A stretch of 64,000 bases of DNA, from positions 1-64,000 of the forward strand of contig JAFISE010000086.1 in assembly GCA_022560025.1 (NCBI GenBank), in the 5' to 3' direction. Each line of letters starts with the position of its first letter. Position 1 is the stretch's first letter. Origin of the DNA: Stagonosporopsis chrysanthemi (Eukaryota > Ascomycota > Dothideomycetes > Pleosporales > Didymellaceae). This document shows, in pieces, positions 40,441 through 52,839 of the stretch. Under the pieces are notes generated by a model, which worked only from the letters and a program-made list of their open reading frames with translations, ran no database searches and had not been told where the DNA came from. Position numbers and translations under genes: made by a program.

Positions 40441-42480
40441 ATGAGCACCTCGAGAAGACCGTCTCCGGACAAGCAAGTTATGCTAAAATCTTCATATTTG
40501 CACGGAATGGAACGACCAGTACGCTCATTCAAGTCCTTTATCCATGCTATACCATCGCATGCGAGTCTAGACAAGCCTCTACCACCAATACCAGCGGAGC
40601 CATCGTTGCGAAAGCAATCCGCTTCATCGTCACTGACTACTGTTCACACACCGAGCACCAGATTGTCCTTGTGGGAAGCGCCACCCAGCTGGGATAACAA
40701 CGAAGATCATCAGGATCAGTCACCACCTCCGCTCCCTCTCCGACAATATTCTCCCCTCATACCTGAGCCACCGGAGGACATCGCGGCAATGCAGGCAGAT
40801 CCTGTTCTCTGGCAGCAGGGCCATGGCCCTTTCCAACAAACACCCTTACATCCGATTCATGAGCGTAACGCAGCTACACCCGAACTCCCTCCCCGCAATC
40901 CTTCTAGACTTTCCGTGTCGGTGTCAAATCCAGCCGCGACTGGGAAGAATTCTAGGGACATCCTTCCATCAGTCAGTTCGAGATATTCAACAGGCACATT
41001 AGATGACGGACTGTTGACAGGAAGTGTTGAGCCACCTTCTACTGCACCTTACAACGAAGATTCACCATCACCCTTGGACCTTGTTTCCGCTCTAACAGAC
41101 ATGTCGATGAGTCAAAAAGCATACGCCTCGATTGCGATGGATACGCCACGCGATGAAGGAATTCTGGGGTTTCATCAACACCAGCGCTTTGACTCTGCAC
41201 AGCACGGAGAAGATGCTCACTTGGGTTTACAAGACGGCAAACTCAGAACATTCAGGAGAATGGGTACTGATGCAGACAGCAGTCTCGATGGATCAGAAAA
41301 TCTGGAAGCTAGTGAGAAAATACAGGCCCTGATGTTTGCGCAAGACTACCACAACGCTTTAACACAGCGAAGGCCCGCTAATCACGACACATCTCGAGGA
41401 GCACCGCTTGCCGATGATACTCTCACTCCGCAACCTTTGATATGGAGGAAGGAGCCCGGCTGCACACCGCCATCTGAGAACCCCCAACAACCTCAGCTAG
41501 CACATAGATCTTCCTCTGGACGACACAAGAACCTAAGGATGATGAGCTCATGGGTCAATCAACGGCTGACTGGATTCAATCAGCGATCCGCAAGCGACCC
41601 TGGCTCCACGCCGCAGATTCCCGTCCCTGAGTCTGACGTCGATAGACACTTGAAGACCGAGACACGCCTCGTAAACATGGTTCAGCACAGTAAAGAGTTC
41701 GTAGCGTGCAAGATCCTGCGTAGGGAAACCGAGCCTGCACGACGTCTGGTCGTCTCACACCCTATACCTCAGCCCTCAGCTGAAGTACTTACCAACCCCA
41801 TGGAAATGACGCCTTCATTCGAGCTCGCAAAACCCGTGATACGTCTCCCAGGTGGGCTTGCGCTGGTACGCCACTGCCAATCCTCGACCCAACTTCGGCC
41901 CCAAGCTGCCACTGAGACCCCATTCTCGCCCTCCTCCAATCTCTCCTGGCCAGACTTCCCCGTCTCCTCTCCCTTCCGACGCAAGTTCTCGCGCCGCGGC
42001 TCAGTGCAAAGCACACACTCGCAGCCCGCCTTCTCGCCTCTAGCCTCACCCGCACCAATGCACACCTTCTCACACTTCTTCTCGCGCTCCACAACCTCGC
42101 TCCCCACCCTCGCCCCGCACGACTCGCCCTCCCCGCTGTCACCCTCCCCGCTGTCGCCCTACAGCCCCCCGCCGCCCCGCCGGCGCTCACACAACATCAA
42201 CTCGCCGCTCAGCGCGCCCCCTGCTTCGCATGGCGCGCTCGATGCGCCCGAGGGCGTGGGACACAGGCTGAATCTGTTTGAGAGGGCGCGGTATGCGCAT
42301 GACTCGTGGAAGAGACATCAGAGGGAGGCCCGGACGGAGCGGCTGAAGCAGAGTATTAGGCTGGTTGGACCGGCGGATGCGAGGGAGGTGGCTGGGTACA
42401 TCAAGTGTGCGGTTGATGGGCGAGTGAGTGGGGACAGTGGGGTTGGTGAGGGGGGGTGGATAGGGAGAAGTACGGTGTAA
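40441..42480 (+). CDS. Large disordered hypothetical protein, 679 residues
   Basis: Single exon with an in-frame start right after a stop-rich leader. No catalytic domain or membrane segment. It is rich in Ser and Pro, with polyproline stretches that could bind SH3 or WW domains (LDKPLPPIPAEPS, PPPLPLRQYSP, SPPPPRRRSHN). Two parts look folded: about residues 245-310 (acidic, including SSLDGSENLEASEKIQALMF) and the C-terminal 90 residues (NLFERARYAHDSWKRHQREA then RLKQSIRLVGPADAREVAGY), a basic helix pair. That ending resembles several filamentous-ascomycete proteins of unknown role. I cannot assign a function. Confidence 0.8.
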   Translation: MSTSRRPSPDKQVMLKSSYLHGMERPVRSFKSFIHAIPSHASLDKPLPPIPAEPSLRKQSASSSLTTVHTPSTRLSLWEAPPSWDNNEDHQDQSPPPLPLRQYSPLIPEPPEDIAAMQADPVLWQQGHGPFQQTPLHPIHERNAATPELPPRNPSRLSVSVSNPAATGKNSRDILPSVSSRYSTGTLDDGLLTGSVEPPSTAPYNEDSPSPLDLVSALTDMSMSQKAYASIAMDTPRDEGILGFHQHQRFDSAQHGEDAHLGLQDGKLRTFRRMGTDADSSLDGSENLEASEKIQALMFAQDYHNALTQRRPANHDTSRGAPLADDTLTPQPLIWRKEPGCTPPSENPQQPQLAHRSSSGRHKNLRMMSSWVNQRLTGFNQRSASDPGSTPQIPVPESDVDRHLKTETRLVNMVQHSKEFVACKILRRETEPARRLVVSHPIPQPSAEVLTNPMEMTPSFELAKPVIRLPGGLALVRHCQSSTQLRPQAATETPFSPSSNLSWPDFPVSSPFRRKFSRRGSVQSTHSQPAFSPLASPAPMHTFSHFFSRSTTSLPTLAPHDSPSPLSPSPLSPYSPPPPRRRSHNINSPLSAPPASHGALDAPEGVGHRLNLFERARYAHDSWKRHQREARTERLKQSIRLVGPADAREVAGYIKCAVDGRVSGDSGVGEGGWIGRSTV

Positions 42481-43152
42481 ATTTTGTGTGGGTTTTGCTG
42501 AGATCGACATGTGCAGGCTGGTGTTGGATAAAGTAGTTTTCGATGTAGACCTTCGCATTTTGTTCGAATGTGTTGTGATTAGAGGTTTGTTCATGTGTCA
42601 CGTAGACTGATATGCCATGTATATGTACCCTGTGCTCTCAAGTCAACTATTGGATCTTGAGCCTCATGGCTGATGACCACGATGTCGCTTTAAGGTGAAC
42701 GCGAAGCCTCAGTACGGCAAACGGTTGACCACAACAGCGCAGCAAGGTGAGAGCGAAGATCAAATACTCAAAAAAAAAAAGGCAAACGGCTCTGCCGCGA
42801 AGGAGCTCGTTTCTTTGGCTGATCAGGTTTACATGCTCCCTTAACTAGCTCTTATATGTACACTATAACTACTGTAGAATACAACTAATTACTAATATCA
42901 TCAGACTAACACATACAGAGTAATCAGCACTACAATATCTGCAAGAACAGATTTAGTGGATTCTTGTAGACGTTGTAGCCAACCTAAGGAACTATTTTCC
43001 TCAGCGACGATCGTTTGAAGGGAACGAGTGTCTTCGTACAGAGGACCAATCCAGACTCCGCACCCACTCAACAGCTGACAGTGCCGCACAAATCCTATGG
43101 TAAAAGCATAGCCACGCACAGCATTCACCGACTCACTCATCCCAGCCCCCTC
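42481..43152. other. Spacer containing a MITE
   Basis: 672 bp between convergent genes; holds an A run at 42771-42780 and the MITE copy B at 42798-43036. Confidence 0.6.
42798..43036. mobile_element. MITE copy B
   Basis: 239 bp with inverted ends: left CGAAGGAGCTCGTTTCTTT, right AAGGGAACGAGTGTCTTCG, the latter followed by TA. The left flank reads CG, so one copy of the TA site has changed. It shares with copy A the left end, the GATCAG block after it, and GTAGCCAACCTAAG against TAGCCAACTTAAG near the right end. No ORF. AT-rich interior. Confidence 0.75.
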
Positions 43153-44004
43153 CTACGCCAGTGCAACCTCCTCCAGCAGCCCCAGCAGCTCCTCCGGCCG
43201 ACTCCAATTCGGACAATGCCCCGCATCCAATCTCCTAACATCGACCTCCTTGCCACTCACCTCTGCAATCGTGTCGATAAACCTCTGCTGCATATCGGGC
43301 GCGATAATCAAGTCGCGCTCGCACAAGATGTAGGTGCTGGGGATGTCCTTGTAGCTGGCTTGCGTCACGGGGCTGCGGAAGGAAGAGGCAGAGTGGTGGG
43401 GGAGTTGGAGGGCGTGTTCGTAGGCCTGGGCGAAGGGGAGGTCGTTGCAGACGAAGGGGGCCATGGCGACGGGGTCGCTGTGCATGTAGCCGTCCTGCGT
43501 GAGAAACAGTCAGTACGAGGGTGATGGTATTTGAGATTCGGGGACGCGAAAGTGCGCGCGCTGTTTCTCGTGGAAGCGGTTAGGACGTACAGTCTCCTCA
43601 ATCAGCGGATTCCCCTCCATCGCCATAGCCTGGATCTGCGTCTCGCCCACGCGCGGCACCACAGCCGTCAAGTACACGACGCGCTTCACCCCGCGCTTTC
43701 CCTCGTTCCCCACACCCAATCCCGCCAGCGCTTCGGTAGCAACAGTCCCGCCGTAACTGTGCGCCACGACCACGACCTCGGTGCCCTCTCCTTCAGCGAC
43801 TAGCTTCTCGGCTACGCCTCGCACGTGCGCTGCGTCGTCCTGCAGCGTCGCGGGGGGGAGGGGGTGCCGTTTCTGCGTCGAGGGGAGAGCGACGGCGAGA
43901 GCGGTGAAGTTGCGGGCGCGCAGGAGGGCGAGGAAGGGGTCGTAGGCGCCGTACTGGGCGAAGGAGCCGGGGATGAGGAGGAAGGTTGGCTTCGTGGGTG
44001 CCAT
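43153..44004 (-). CDS. Alpha/beta hydrolase, 251 residues
   Basis: Exons 43591-44004 and 43153-43494. The fold is of the short esterase/hydroxynitrile-lyase-like type common in fungi: FLLIPGSFAQYGAYDPFLAL at the start, nucleophile elbow AHSYGG (S83), acid in CERDLIIAP (D199) and His in DAGHCPNW (H231). The triad is complete and correctly spaced. No signal peptide. Substrate cannot be predicted; close paralogues are widespread and often linked to secondary metabolism, but no cluster is seen nearby. Confidence 0.9.
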
Positions 44005-45007
44005 TTTTGCGAGAATTCGATGTCTACAGAATCAAGCCGCGAGAGATGGAGTGCGCAGACGGGGAAAGGGGAAAGTCTGTTGGACGTTGTTTCTCTTTCT
44101 ATAATTGAGAGCTGAGGTTCTTTTATGTCAAATCCTATGTGCATACCTGTAACTGCTTACGCCGATGCTGACGCCCAGATTTTCCGCACATCAGACACAA
44201 AGCGCAAAAGCGGTTCGATGTCAGATTCCTTCCTGCCTGATCGAGCATGCGTGAAGTGGGGCCAGGGTCCTGGAATTTCCTAGAAGGGGTTAGGTTTCTG
44301 ACATCTGACGTTCAGGCAGTGCAATTTTCTGACATCGAAGGGCGCCAAAGGGCTGGAACTACTAATCATGATTCGGATGGACTATGACTACGCTTGGACT
44401 CGCTAACCGCCTATACAGCGCCAATATCATCACCCCCCCCCTCCCAGGTCCAATATGTACAGTGCCTCGACCTAAGTACGCGTCAAGCGTACAAGTCTCG
44501 CAACGATCGATTTCGCCTGCTCTTCAATGCTCACTAGGAGTATACATTACAATGGCGCAAGTTCTTGGACACCTCAAACGATCCTCCCAGACAACTACGC
44601 CCATGGACACGAACACATAAAAAAAAGAAAGTTAAAAACAACGAAATGCTTTGGGCTGCTGTGAGCTCGCCAGTGGTATCAAACACACAAAAAGTAAAAC
44701 GCCTGGATAGGCTTTGAAGAAAACGTGCACCAATCATGCAGGTGCTTGCTGATTGTACCCTTAACGACCATGTACACTGCTCAGCGCAGAAACTGCTCCC
44801 GTATCCAGGTGAAGGGAATGCCAACCTGTTTGCTTGTTCATCTCGTGTAGACTTGGCGGGCAGATAGACACCCAGGTCGTACTGGGCGTATACGGTACCG
44901 TTTTCGGGAAGTTTCAAGCCTTTCAACTGATCTGCTCCATCCTTCTTTTGCACTGTAAGTTGCTGTTCTGCTCAAAAGTGGAAATTGTTGTGTATGCTGT
45001 CGAACGC
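44005..45007. other. 1-kb spacer
   Basis: Promoter of the hydrolase gene and 3' flank of RAX2. A C run near 44431-44440 and A-rich tracts near 44620-44640. No gene supported. Confidence 0.45.
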
Positions 45008-48000
45008 TCATATGGTAGGGGCCCGTGGACCACTCAGCGTGCCGAACAGCTGCTCCGGCGGCAGCCTTCCCACATTACCTAGCCGATCAGGATAAGATTG
45101 TGGGGCTGGGGAATAGCCCTGTGCCCTCTTGCGATACCATTCGATGATGATGCCAATCACAACGAGCAGGAATGTGAGCGCGAGTGCAATAGCGAGTGCA
45201 ATGAGAACGACGAAGCCAACAGCGAGGTGTTTTTCTGTTTAGTTAGTATAGCACCGTCGAATAATGTCGCTTGTGCTTGACTTACTGGACTGTCGGAAGA
45301 ACATGTTGGGGTTCTCAACAAAGATGGACGACAAGCTTCCAGCAGTGTTCTCTGCTGTCGTGGCAAGAAGGAACGGGATCAAGGCAGTGCCGTTGAAGAG
45401 GGCGCCAGATGCAGTACCGAAATCAGTAATGTTAATCTGCCCCATAAGCAGGAGGTCCTGGTCTCGAGCGATGAGATCTGAAGATTCATGGTTCTCAGAC
45501 AGACTGATGACCTGAATACCACGGATATCTGTACCAATGCCAAACAGAGAGCTGTCAACGGCTGTCCATGTGCTGCCGTCGAAGCGGTGAATGTAAGCGG
45601 TACCGTCGGTGCCGTTACCAGTAGCCCAGAGCTGGTCACCGTCTCTTGTAGCGAAAGTGAGAGCTGTCACAGGACCTGGTAGGCCATTGGCGCCAGGGAC
45701 TTCCATGAACTCGTTCTTTGATTGGTCAAACGTAAGGATTGTGGTGCTATTGTCGCCAAATGTCAAGTTACCAGCGATCAACAGTGTTGTATCTGAAGCC
45801 CAGATCAAAGCGTTGACAACACCAGCTATGTTGTTGTTCGGACGGTTCCACTGGCTGGTTCCGCTGTTCCACATGCACAGACCGGGACAGGTGAAATCGC
45901 CACCAGACTGGAAGCGACCACCAACATAGATCTCGTCAGATTTGGGTCGTGGAGCGATTGCATTGACGATGACGTTAGTACCCTGAAGCTCAGGAGGCTG
46001 GATGTTTGGAAAGCTGTTCGAGGACAGATCATAAGCTACAAGACCAGCAACAGTCTTATCGCTGACAGTTCCGGTAACGACGCCTCCCGCGTAGAGAATA
46101 TTGTTGTTCACAGCGACGGCGGCGAATGTTGAGTTTGCGTCGACTTGTCCGACGAAACCAGTCACCCTGTCGGAATCGTTGCCATCGATGATGAGGACAT
46201 TTGTAATGTTCTGCCCGTCGGTACCCTCAGCGGCGAAGTGCCCTGCCAGAATTGTCTTGTTGTTGCCGTTCTCTTTGTAGAAGAATCCAGTACGGACTCC
46301 AGTAGTGTCCAAATTGTCGGCTTCCATAATAGCTCGCTTTTGCAGTGTGGCCTGTTGTGGCTGATCCTCGATGTTGATAGGGAACGTGCGCAGTGACAGC
46401 TCATCATTCTCGGTGTTCAATTCGGCAGCTCCGTTAGCGCCGAGGAAACCTGATGTGATGGAGCCGCCAAACCAGCGGTTGTCGTCTGCATCAGCGTAGG
46501 TCATCAACCTTCCCGAGGCTGAGAACGAGGTGGAGTTGAGGTTGTGCAACCAGTTCCTCTGAGAGGGCACCCAGATTGCAAGGCCGTCCACGACAGTGGA
46601 AGGGTTTCCATTGAACGCGTTGACAGTGCCAAAGAAGCCACTGACCCCAAGGACTTCTTCTGGGGTATCTACAGTGAGGTTCAGAGTGAACGGGACCAGG
46701 AACAGAACGACACCCTCAACACCAGCGCCGAGAGGCTCCCACTGGTTATTGACATAGGCAGCGACACCATTCAGTCCCGCTGTGTTGCCGTCATTGGTGT
46801 TGGTGAAGTTACCACCAACATAAAGCGAACTCGCGTTGCGGAACATGACATTGACTTGATCATTCAGACCATTGCCAGACAGCGCGGTTGCGTTCTCGGC
46901 ATCCTTGCCGATGGAAAAGATGTTGTTGCGGCCATTGTCAGAGCCGAAGTTTCCGCCAACGTACAAGTTGTCATCATCAGCAGCCACACTCATGACCATT
47001 GCCTTCTCGCGGGGTGTGAGGTTGGCTCCAGCTTGGATAACGACCGAATGCGAGAGATCGATATCGGCGAGCTTTTGACCAGGTGTGTACTCGAAAAGAC
47101 CATTGACGTTGCCAGATGTAGCCTTCAGAAGCGTGAACTTTACTCTTTGAGCTACGATAGTAAGAGGAGAAGGTCCCTGACTGACGCCAGGCCTCAGAGT
47201 GACAGAGGGTCTGAAACCATCGTCAAGGTCGATGGGTCCATTGTAGATTTCATCGTACTTGTCGTAGTTGTTAGTCTGCCATAGAACTGTACCTTCGTCC
47301 TGCACGGTCTGAGACATTTGCGCTGTGACGTTGACACGACCGCGGCTTCCGCAGGTTCCATCACCCAGACATCCGGGCGTGTACACTGTTACGGAGTAGT
47401 TGCCGGACTGCTTGATGTCGGGATAGAAGGTGACCGTAGCTGCGTCGGTTGAGATGTCTGGTCCTGGCAAAACAGCGGTAAGGTACTGTGAGAAACTATC
47501 ATGCGAAGGTGTAACCTGCCACGAGCCCGTGGATGTAGACTCAGACTGAACAGCTGTTGCGGTACTACAGTTGCTTCGTTCGTTGAAATCGTTAATGGCA
47601 TAGGAGTACATCTCGTCCTGGTAGAGGCGCAAGCCGTTCAGACCGCCTCCATTGCCATACCAGTCTGAGATATCAATCCTGAAAGCGTCCATGCCAATGC
47701 TGTTGACAAAGGTGAACTCCTGTGCTGTGGTGTTACCTTCTGGCAGCGGACATGTGGCATCGCAGTACGCTTGTCGACCGGTAGAGGGGTCGGCGTAAGT
47801 CAGGTTCATGATGCCGCCGTCTGGGAGTGCGGTGAACCGGAAAGTCTTGGTGCCACGGCCTTCGAAGTCTGTATTGAAAAGGCTCAGCTTTGTCGGGCGG
47901 AAGCCAAAACCAAACTCGGCTTTCCAGAAGCCAGGTGCGCGATCCGAAAGGAGCCACGTCGAACCGGATCCTTGTGTGGTGAAGTCGGATTTGCAGGCAA

Positions 48001-48742
48001 TGTCTGCGGGCTCGGTGAAGCCAGGCAATCCGGAGCTTGTCTGGGCGGAGATATGCGCGTTCGAGATAGGAATGATCTGAGTGTTGTTCTCCGTCGCCAC
48101 TGATGCATTCCCACCCAGACCGCTGAATTCTCCTCCAAATATTATGTTGTTGTTCGGCGCCTTCTGGATCGAGTAAACAGGGCCGTTGAAACCCTCGAAT
48201 GACAGATCCTGCCAGCCGTCCTTCCATATAATTGCGTTGCGGGAATTGCTGCCTTGGAAGGATCCGCCGAGATAGACCTGATCGCCATCGCAAAAAAGAG
48301 TGTTGACAGAGCCCTCCAGCCCTTTCATTGCTGTTACATTGCCGCTGCTGGGGTCGAGCAGCGCAACGCCGCCGGGAGTTGCAAGGTCCCCAACACTAGT
48401 GAAGTTTCCTGCGAACATTATGCGGTCCTGGTTGTTCGATCTGAACGTGCACATGGCCTTGATGTCGGCATCTGTCTCATTAATGGGCGCAAACACGCCG
48501 TTCGGGTAGCGGGACAGAAGGGCTCCGGTGCGCCCGGTGCTTGCTTGGCTCTGGCCCTCGTACTGGTATATGGATATTGAATCAAAGTCACCGGCAAATG
48601 CGACGCGGCCAAGTTGATCGAGGTTGAGGTTGGGTGACGGAACTGGTGTGAAGGTAAGGGCCTGGATGGATGAAGTGAAGAGCAGCGTAAGGGCGAGCTT
48701 GCCGGCGCGCGAGGCCAGCAAGGAAGCGAAGGAATCCCTCAT
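45008..48742 (-). CDS. RAX2: Cell-polarity membrane protein Rax2
   Basis: Rax2 is a type I membrane protein that marks growth sites and helps fix polarity (bud site in yeast, hyphal tip in moulds). Exons 45286-48742 and 45008-45234 encode 1,227 residues, normal for the family. The start chosen gives a signal peptide (LALTLLFTSSIQA); the frame is open further upstream to 48961 but that extension lacks a leader and is rejected. The large extracellular part contains kelch-like repeats of the form LYVGGNF, IIFGGEFSGLGGN and MFAGNFTSVGD, and many N-glycosylation sites. The single TM segment (GFVVLIALAIALALTFLLVV, about residue 1160-1180) is completed only by splicing the last exon, followed by a short basic tail. 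Confidence 0.95.
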
Positions 48743-51456
48743 GGCGACACGCCAGCGCGGTGCTGAAAGAATAGAAGTTGAATATGCGCAACGCCGCGTT
48801 GCCCTTGGGCTGTAGTGGTGGTGTCTCCCAAGTTCAAGGCGCAGACATGATCCAGAGACGGCGCTGGTGTTCAAAGGCAGTCGCGCGCGTGCGATGTGGG
48901 AAGTCGCGGAGTTGATGGCGTAGCGCAGGTTGGGTTCAGGAGGAACACGGGAAGCTGCCAAGCTTGGCAGGCGTATATGGCGGGTTGCAGTGGTATTAGG
49001 TGCCGTTTGCGGCGGTAGGCAGGTGCTGGGCGTCGTGAAAACGATTGACTATGGTGAGATGGGCGCTGGAGAGAGACAGCCTGCGCGGCAGCGTAAGGAA
49101 CTGTCCGGGCAGCGCCCGTGTGCGTGGTGCTGGAGTGGGTCGTAGAGGAGAATAGGAGCCCGGGCGCTGTCGTTAGCTGTTGTTGGCGAAGGAACCGATT
49201 GGCACGAGGAGATTGCAACCACGTTAGTTTCGGCGATAGCGCGTCTGACCGTGCCCAGGTGAGAGGCGAGTTCACCAATCAATAGCGCGCGCTGGACTGT
49301 TGTGGTGCAGCACGTCGATGGCTCAGCGATGGTCGTGGTTCACGGTGAAAAGCAGTGGAGGTGCAGGAGGAGTACCTGTGGCTCTGCAGGACAGACAACG
49401 GCGACAATGGCGGGAACAAAGGCTGGAGGAGTACAATCCCGCCCCTTGTTCGGGCCCTTACAACCCAAAAGCCATGGAATCATTGGCTCCCGAAGCCCTG
49501 CATCCACTGTTCACGTTGCACCTCCTTCCCGTCATCGTGGCTGGCGTAGCACCAGCGCGCAGAACCTCCAGCGCCGGCGTGCGACCCTTCAGACGCTGCG
49601 GATGCATGTTGTCGTCAAAGGCTCACGCATCCCTCGCTGTTTTCTCCTCACCTTGCTGATCCAGGGTTCTCCTCGCTCCACCGCTCTAGTGCGCACGCTG
49701 CCAACACGCGTTGCCATCGTGGCAGTGAAGATGTGTCTCCACATCAGCGCCGCACCTCTCCGGCGACACAAAATAGCAACTCTGACCCGCTACCACTTCG
49801 GGCGCGCACTCCTGGCAGATCCGAGACCCTCACTGTTTGGCCTGGCAGCCTGAGCTCTTGGGAACACCGTCTGCGGGTGGCAGCAATAAGCGGCCTGAAC
49901 TCCAGATCCTCAGAGCTCCTGCAGCGTGGTAACTTTGACTAGACATGCAGACCTCAAGACTGTCTGCAGCTAGGCTACAGCAACGCCAAAGTCAATCTGT
50001 TGATTCTTCATCGCCGTGATCGTCATCTTGTCTTGACGAGACGATGATGCAAGGATGGGCCTACCCGTCAACTCGCGCCTCCGACCCCGGTCGAAATTGA
50101 CAACGGTTTGTTTCACAATGCATCCTGGTCGTTTTCACACCCGTGCAGTACCGTGATCGAGCAAGCGAGGCCGTCGATGCAGGCAGCTCCGCAGCCACTC
50201 GTTGTTGAGCAGCCTATACTTTATCGAACGCCTCCATCAATAGTGTGTATGTACTTGTAGGTCACGAACTGACTGCGGCCTGTGAAGCCAGCACGAGTTT
50301 ACATTCTTCTGCTCTAAGACATGTCTCCGCGCAGGATAGCCCTCGAGATATCTTAGCGTCGATGGTTGCATTGCGCGTCGTAGTCATATCTTAACCATAA
50401 CAACAATTTGCATCACATTTAGCGTGCAGGGCTACCAATTCTTTGAGCGGCGAACAATGCTTTGTCACCAGCGCACAGTTCGGGGAACTGCATGCCGCAA
50501 ACACAGCCTCACAAAAAGCACTGCCTTAGCCTCAAGCACAAAAAAATACTATTCTGCGTGCAACCCCAACCTCACGAGCATTGCAGAGAGGCGAACACAT
50601 CGACATCGCCCAGTTGCCGGGGAGGCTGTTTGTGCAACCCTGGGGCTGGAGTTACACCAGACACCGTTGTACTCGAAATGCCTTTGCGAGACATGGTGGT
50701 CTGGAATTCCATGCTGCTCACCGCTGTGTGCCATGACTTGTGTTCTGTCTTGCAAAAACCTGCGCAATGTTGTTGCATGTGTGATATGCTGAGGTTTTGG
50801 TCTGATTTCGCACTCGGCCCATACCATTGACTCCGACGTTTAATTCCCCACTTCAGCCCAAACCAACATATAGACCTGTCTTTCTGGAAACAGGGTGCTC
50901 ATATAAACGTGTATTTAGATGGTCATTGTACATTGACTCTCCAGGCCGGTATCCCAGGTTGTCGATATCTTGATGAGTCTTGTATACATATTACAAAACT
51001 ACCACATACATAGGCTGCATCATTGATGTGCAAATACTGTTATTCTTGCCCAATAGCTAACACTCTCCCACAATTCCCTCAAGGAACTTCGCTCCTCTTT
51101 GATGTAAGTGACGAGTCATCAATGGTGTCAGCCGTTGAGCACGAAGATATATGTGTTGATAGACAATACTCTTAATTGGACATCAAAGAGCACACAGGCA
51201 CGTGCCAATAATGTCTGTCCAGACATCTGACTAAACGCAACAATCCTTATTGATTCACCAACATCTTGACTAACACCACTTCGCGCAAAGTTACACCCCA
51301 CAGCGATGTAGAGCTCGTGATTAGACATGATATCTTCGCTCAGCCCGACCAACGGCCTTGTCAACCTCCAAATCCCAGATCGAATAAACCGATCCGACCA
51401 TCTCGTTGGCATCCAGCAAAGCCCTCACCCTTACCCCAAACCCCAACCCCAACCTC
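48743..51456. other. 2.7-kb gene-poor spacer
   Basis: Contains the RAX2 promoter. Between 49300 and 49855 a 183-codon frame is open on the plus strand, but its translation is basic, without motifs, and overlaps other equally open frames, so I do not call it. From 50840 to 51260 the sequence is AT-richer with no ORF of note. Confidence 0.45.
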
Positions 51457-52359
51457 TCACATCGAGAAACCCCAGCCCACCGGCGTAGGCGCACGATATA
51501 TCTCAACCTTCCCCAGCACCCCCTCCCCAAGATCCAAAAAACTCACGTCATCATCATCACCATCCGCCTTCCCTTTCCCCGTACCACGCTCTCCCCCCAC
51601 ACCCACCTCCCTTCTTCCCGCCTCGTACCACCACGCGCCACAAATCGGATAGCTGAAATTCGGCACCATCGCAACGTCTCGCATCTGTACTCTTCCTGCT
51701 GCACAGTCGAGGCGGAGATCGCGGCTGTGGGATCGTGAGAGGACGGCACGGGTGAGCGAGCAGGGGACGCGGGGGTTGGTCAGGATGCGGGTTAGGGCTC
51801 TGTTCCAGGTGAGGGGTGGTGGCTGTTGGGAAGGAGAGGAGGTGGGATAAGCAGTGGGGAGTTGGATTGGAGAGGGGAGACTAGCGGGAGGGGTTGTTTG
51901 CTGTGGTGATGCTGGGTCGAGAGTCGGGTTTGTTCGGGGTGGAGAACGGGTCGCGTGCGCACTGTGGAACTGGCTGGTGTCTGAGACCCTACTATCTCTG
52001 CTCAACCTCTTGTTTTCGCTCTCAGCTGTTCTTTGCGCCGCCTCTTGCTCGTACGCCTCCACCATCACGCTGTTCCAGAACACATCTACGTCACCATAGC
52101 GCGGCTGGGTATACTCACCCCTATCTTTGATCTGTACGAGCTCATGCCGTGAGCTGGAGGGGTAAGGAGCTTCGAAGGACTCGCCACCAGTTCTTGAACG
52201 GCGCTTGTCTCGTTTAGTTCGCGTAGACGAAGAGTAAGTGTGCACGGTAGAAGCTTGGGGGTGGCGTTTGGTGCGTAAGGAGTTGCGGAGGCAGTGTATA
52301 AGAGCTGCTGTCTTCGAGAGACTCTGGGCACTCGAGGTTGACGTGTCTGCGCTAGGCAT
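51457..52359 (-). CDS. Hypothetical protein, 300 residues
   Basis: Single exon. The N-terminal half is basic and Ser/Thr-rich. A readable core follows: DRGEYTQPRYGDVDVFWNSV and then MVEAYEQEAAQRTAESENKR, likely helical. A long Pro/Ser/Thr linker separates it from a C-terminal block that looks conserved: LTWNRALTRILTNPRVPCSL, MRDVAMVPNFSYPICGAWWY, then an acidic patch and LGKVEIYRAPTPVGWGF. I do not recognise the family. Length and the patterned core support a real gene. Confidence 0.65.
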   Translation of the reverse strand: MPSADTSTSSAQSLSKTAALIHCLRNSLRTKRHPQASTVHTYSSSTRTKRDKRRSRTGGESFEAPYPSSSRHELVQIKDRGEYTQPRYGDVDVFWNSVMVEAYEQEAAQRTAESENKRLSRDSRVSDTSQFHSAHATRSPPRTNPTLDPASPQQTTPPASLPSPIQLPTAYPTSSPSQQPPPLTWNRALTRILTNPRVPCSLTRAVLSRSHSRDLRLDCAAGRVQMRDVAMVPNFSYPICGAWWYEAGRREVGVGGERGTGKGKADGDDDDVSFLDLGEGVLGKVEIYRAPTPVGWGFSM

Positions 52360-52839
52360 GGCGTGCTTCAGGAGATGCTCTGGATGTCAGCGACGCGGAA
52401 ACGTATCGACTCTGGCGGAGAGTGAGGAAGGTGGTCCGGCGTTTGCAGAACATGATGAGTGTTGCGTTTGTTATGTGCTGGCCTTGTCACAGTATCATAA
52501 GAGACGGTGGGGCAGTGAACATCTGGACTTAGCGTCATGATGGAGCAGGGCTGACTTGGTTTGATTGCATTATACACAATCGTTAGTGATCATATTCGTG
52601 ACGCTGGTGCTTTCCAACTCCAGTCTGAACTATACACTATGCGTGGCCCGATCTAAAAAGGCGCACCGTAATAAGACAATCGTGAATGTAACGAGCTTGG
52701 GCGCACCCTGTATGCGCTGTTGAAGAATATGCAATTCGCTCCTGAGCTATGCAATCGCCGAAATGCAGTAAACGCCCCGTGTCCTGGTATGGTATGGTAT
52801 GCCGTGTGATCCTGAAAACGCCTGAGTGGAAAAAAGATA
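52360..52839. other. Spacer
   Basis: 480 bp holding the promoter of the 300-residue protein and the 3' flank of SPT2. A TATGG repeat occurs near 52786-52800. No gene seen. Confidence 0.4.

Noticed and set aside
48743..48961. N-terminal extension of RAX2 to the upstream in-frame start
   Set aside because: The extension is not hydrophobic and would bury the signal peptide that Rax2 needs. The ATG at 48742 is directly followed by a good leader.
49302..49853. 183-codon plus-strand frame
   Set aside because: Basic, motif-free translation with other overlapping frames equally open; no plausible gene structure.
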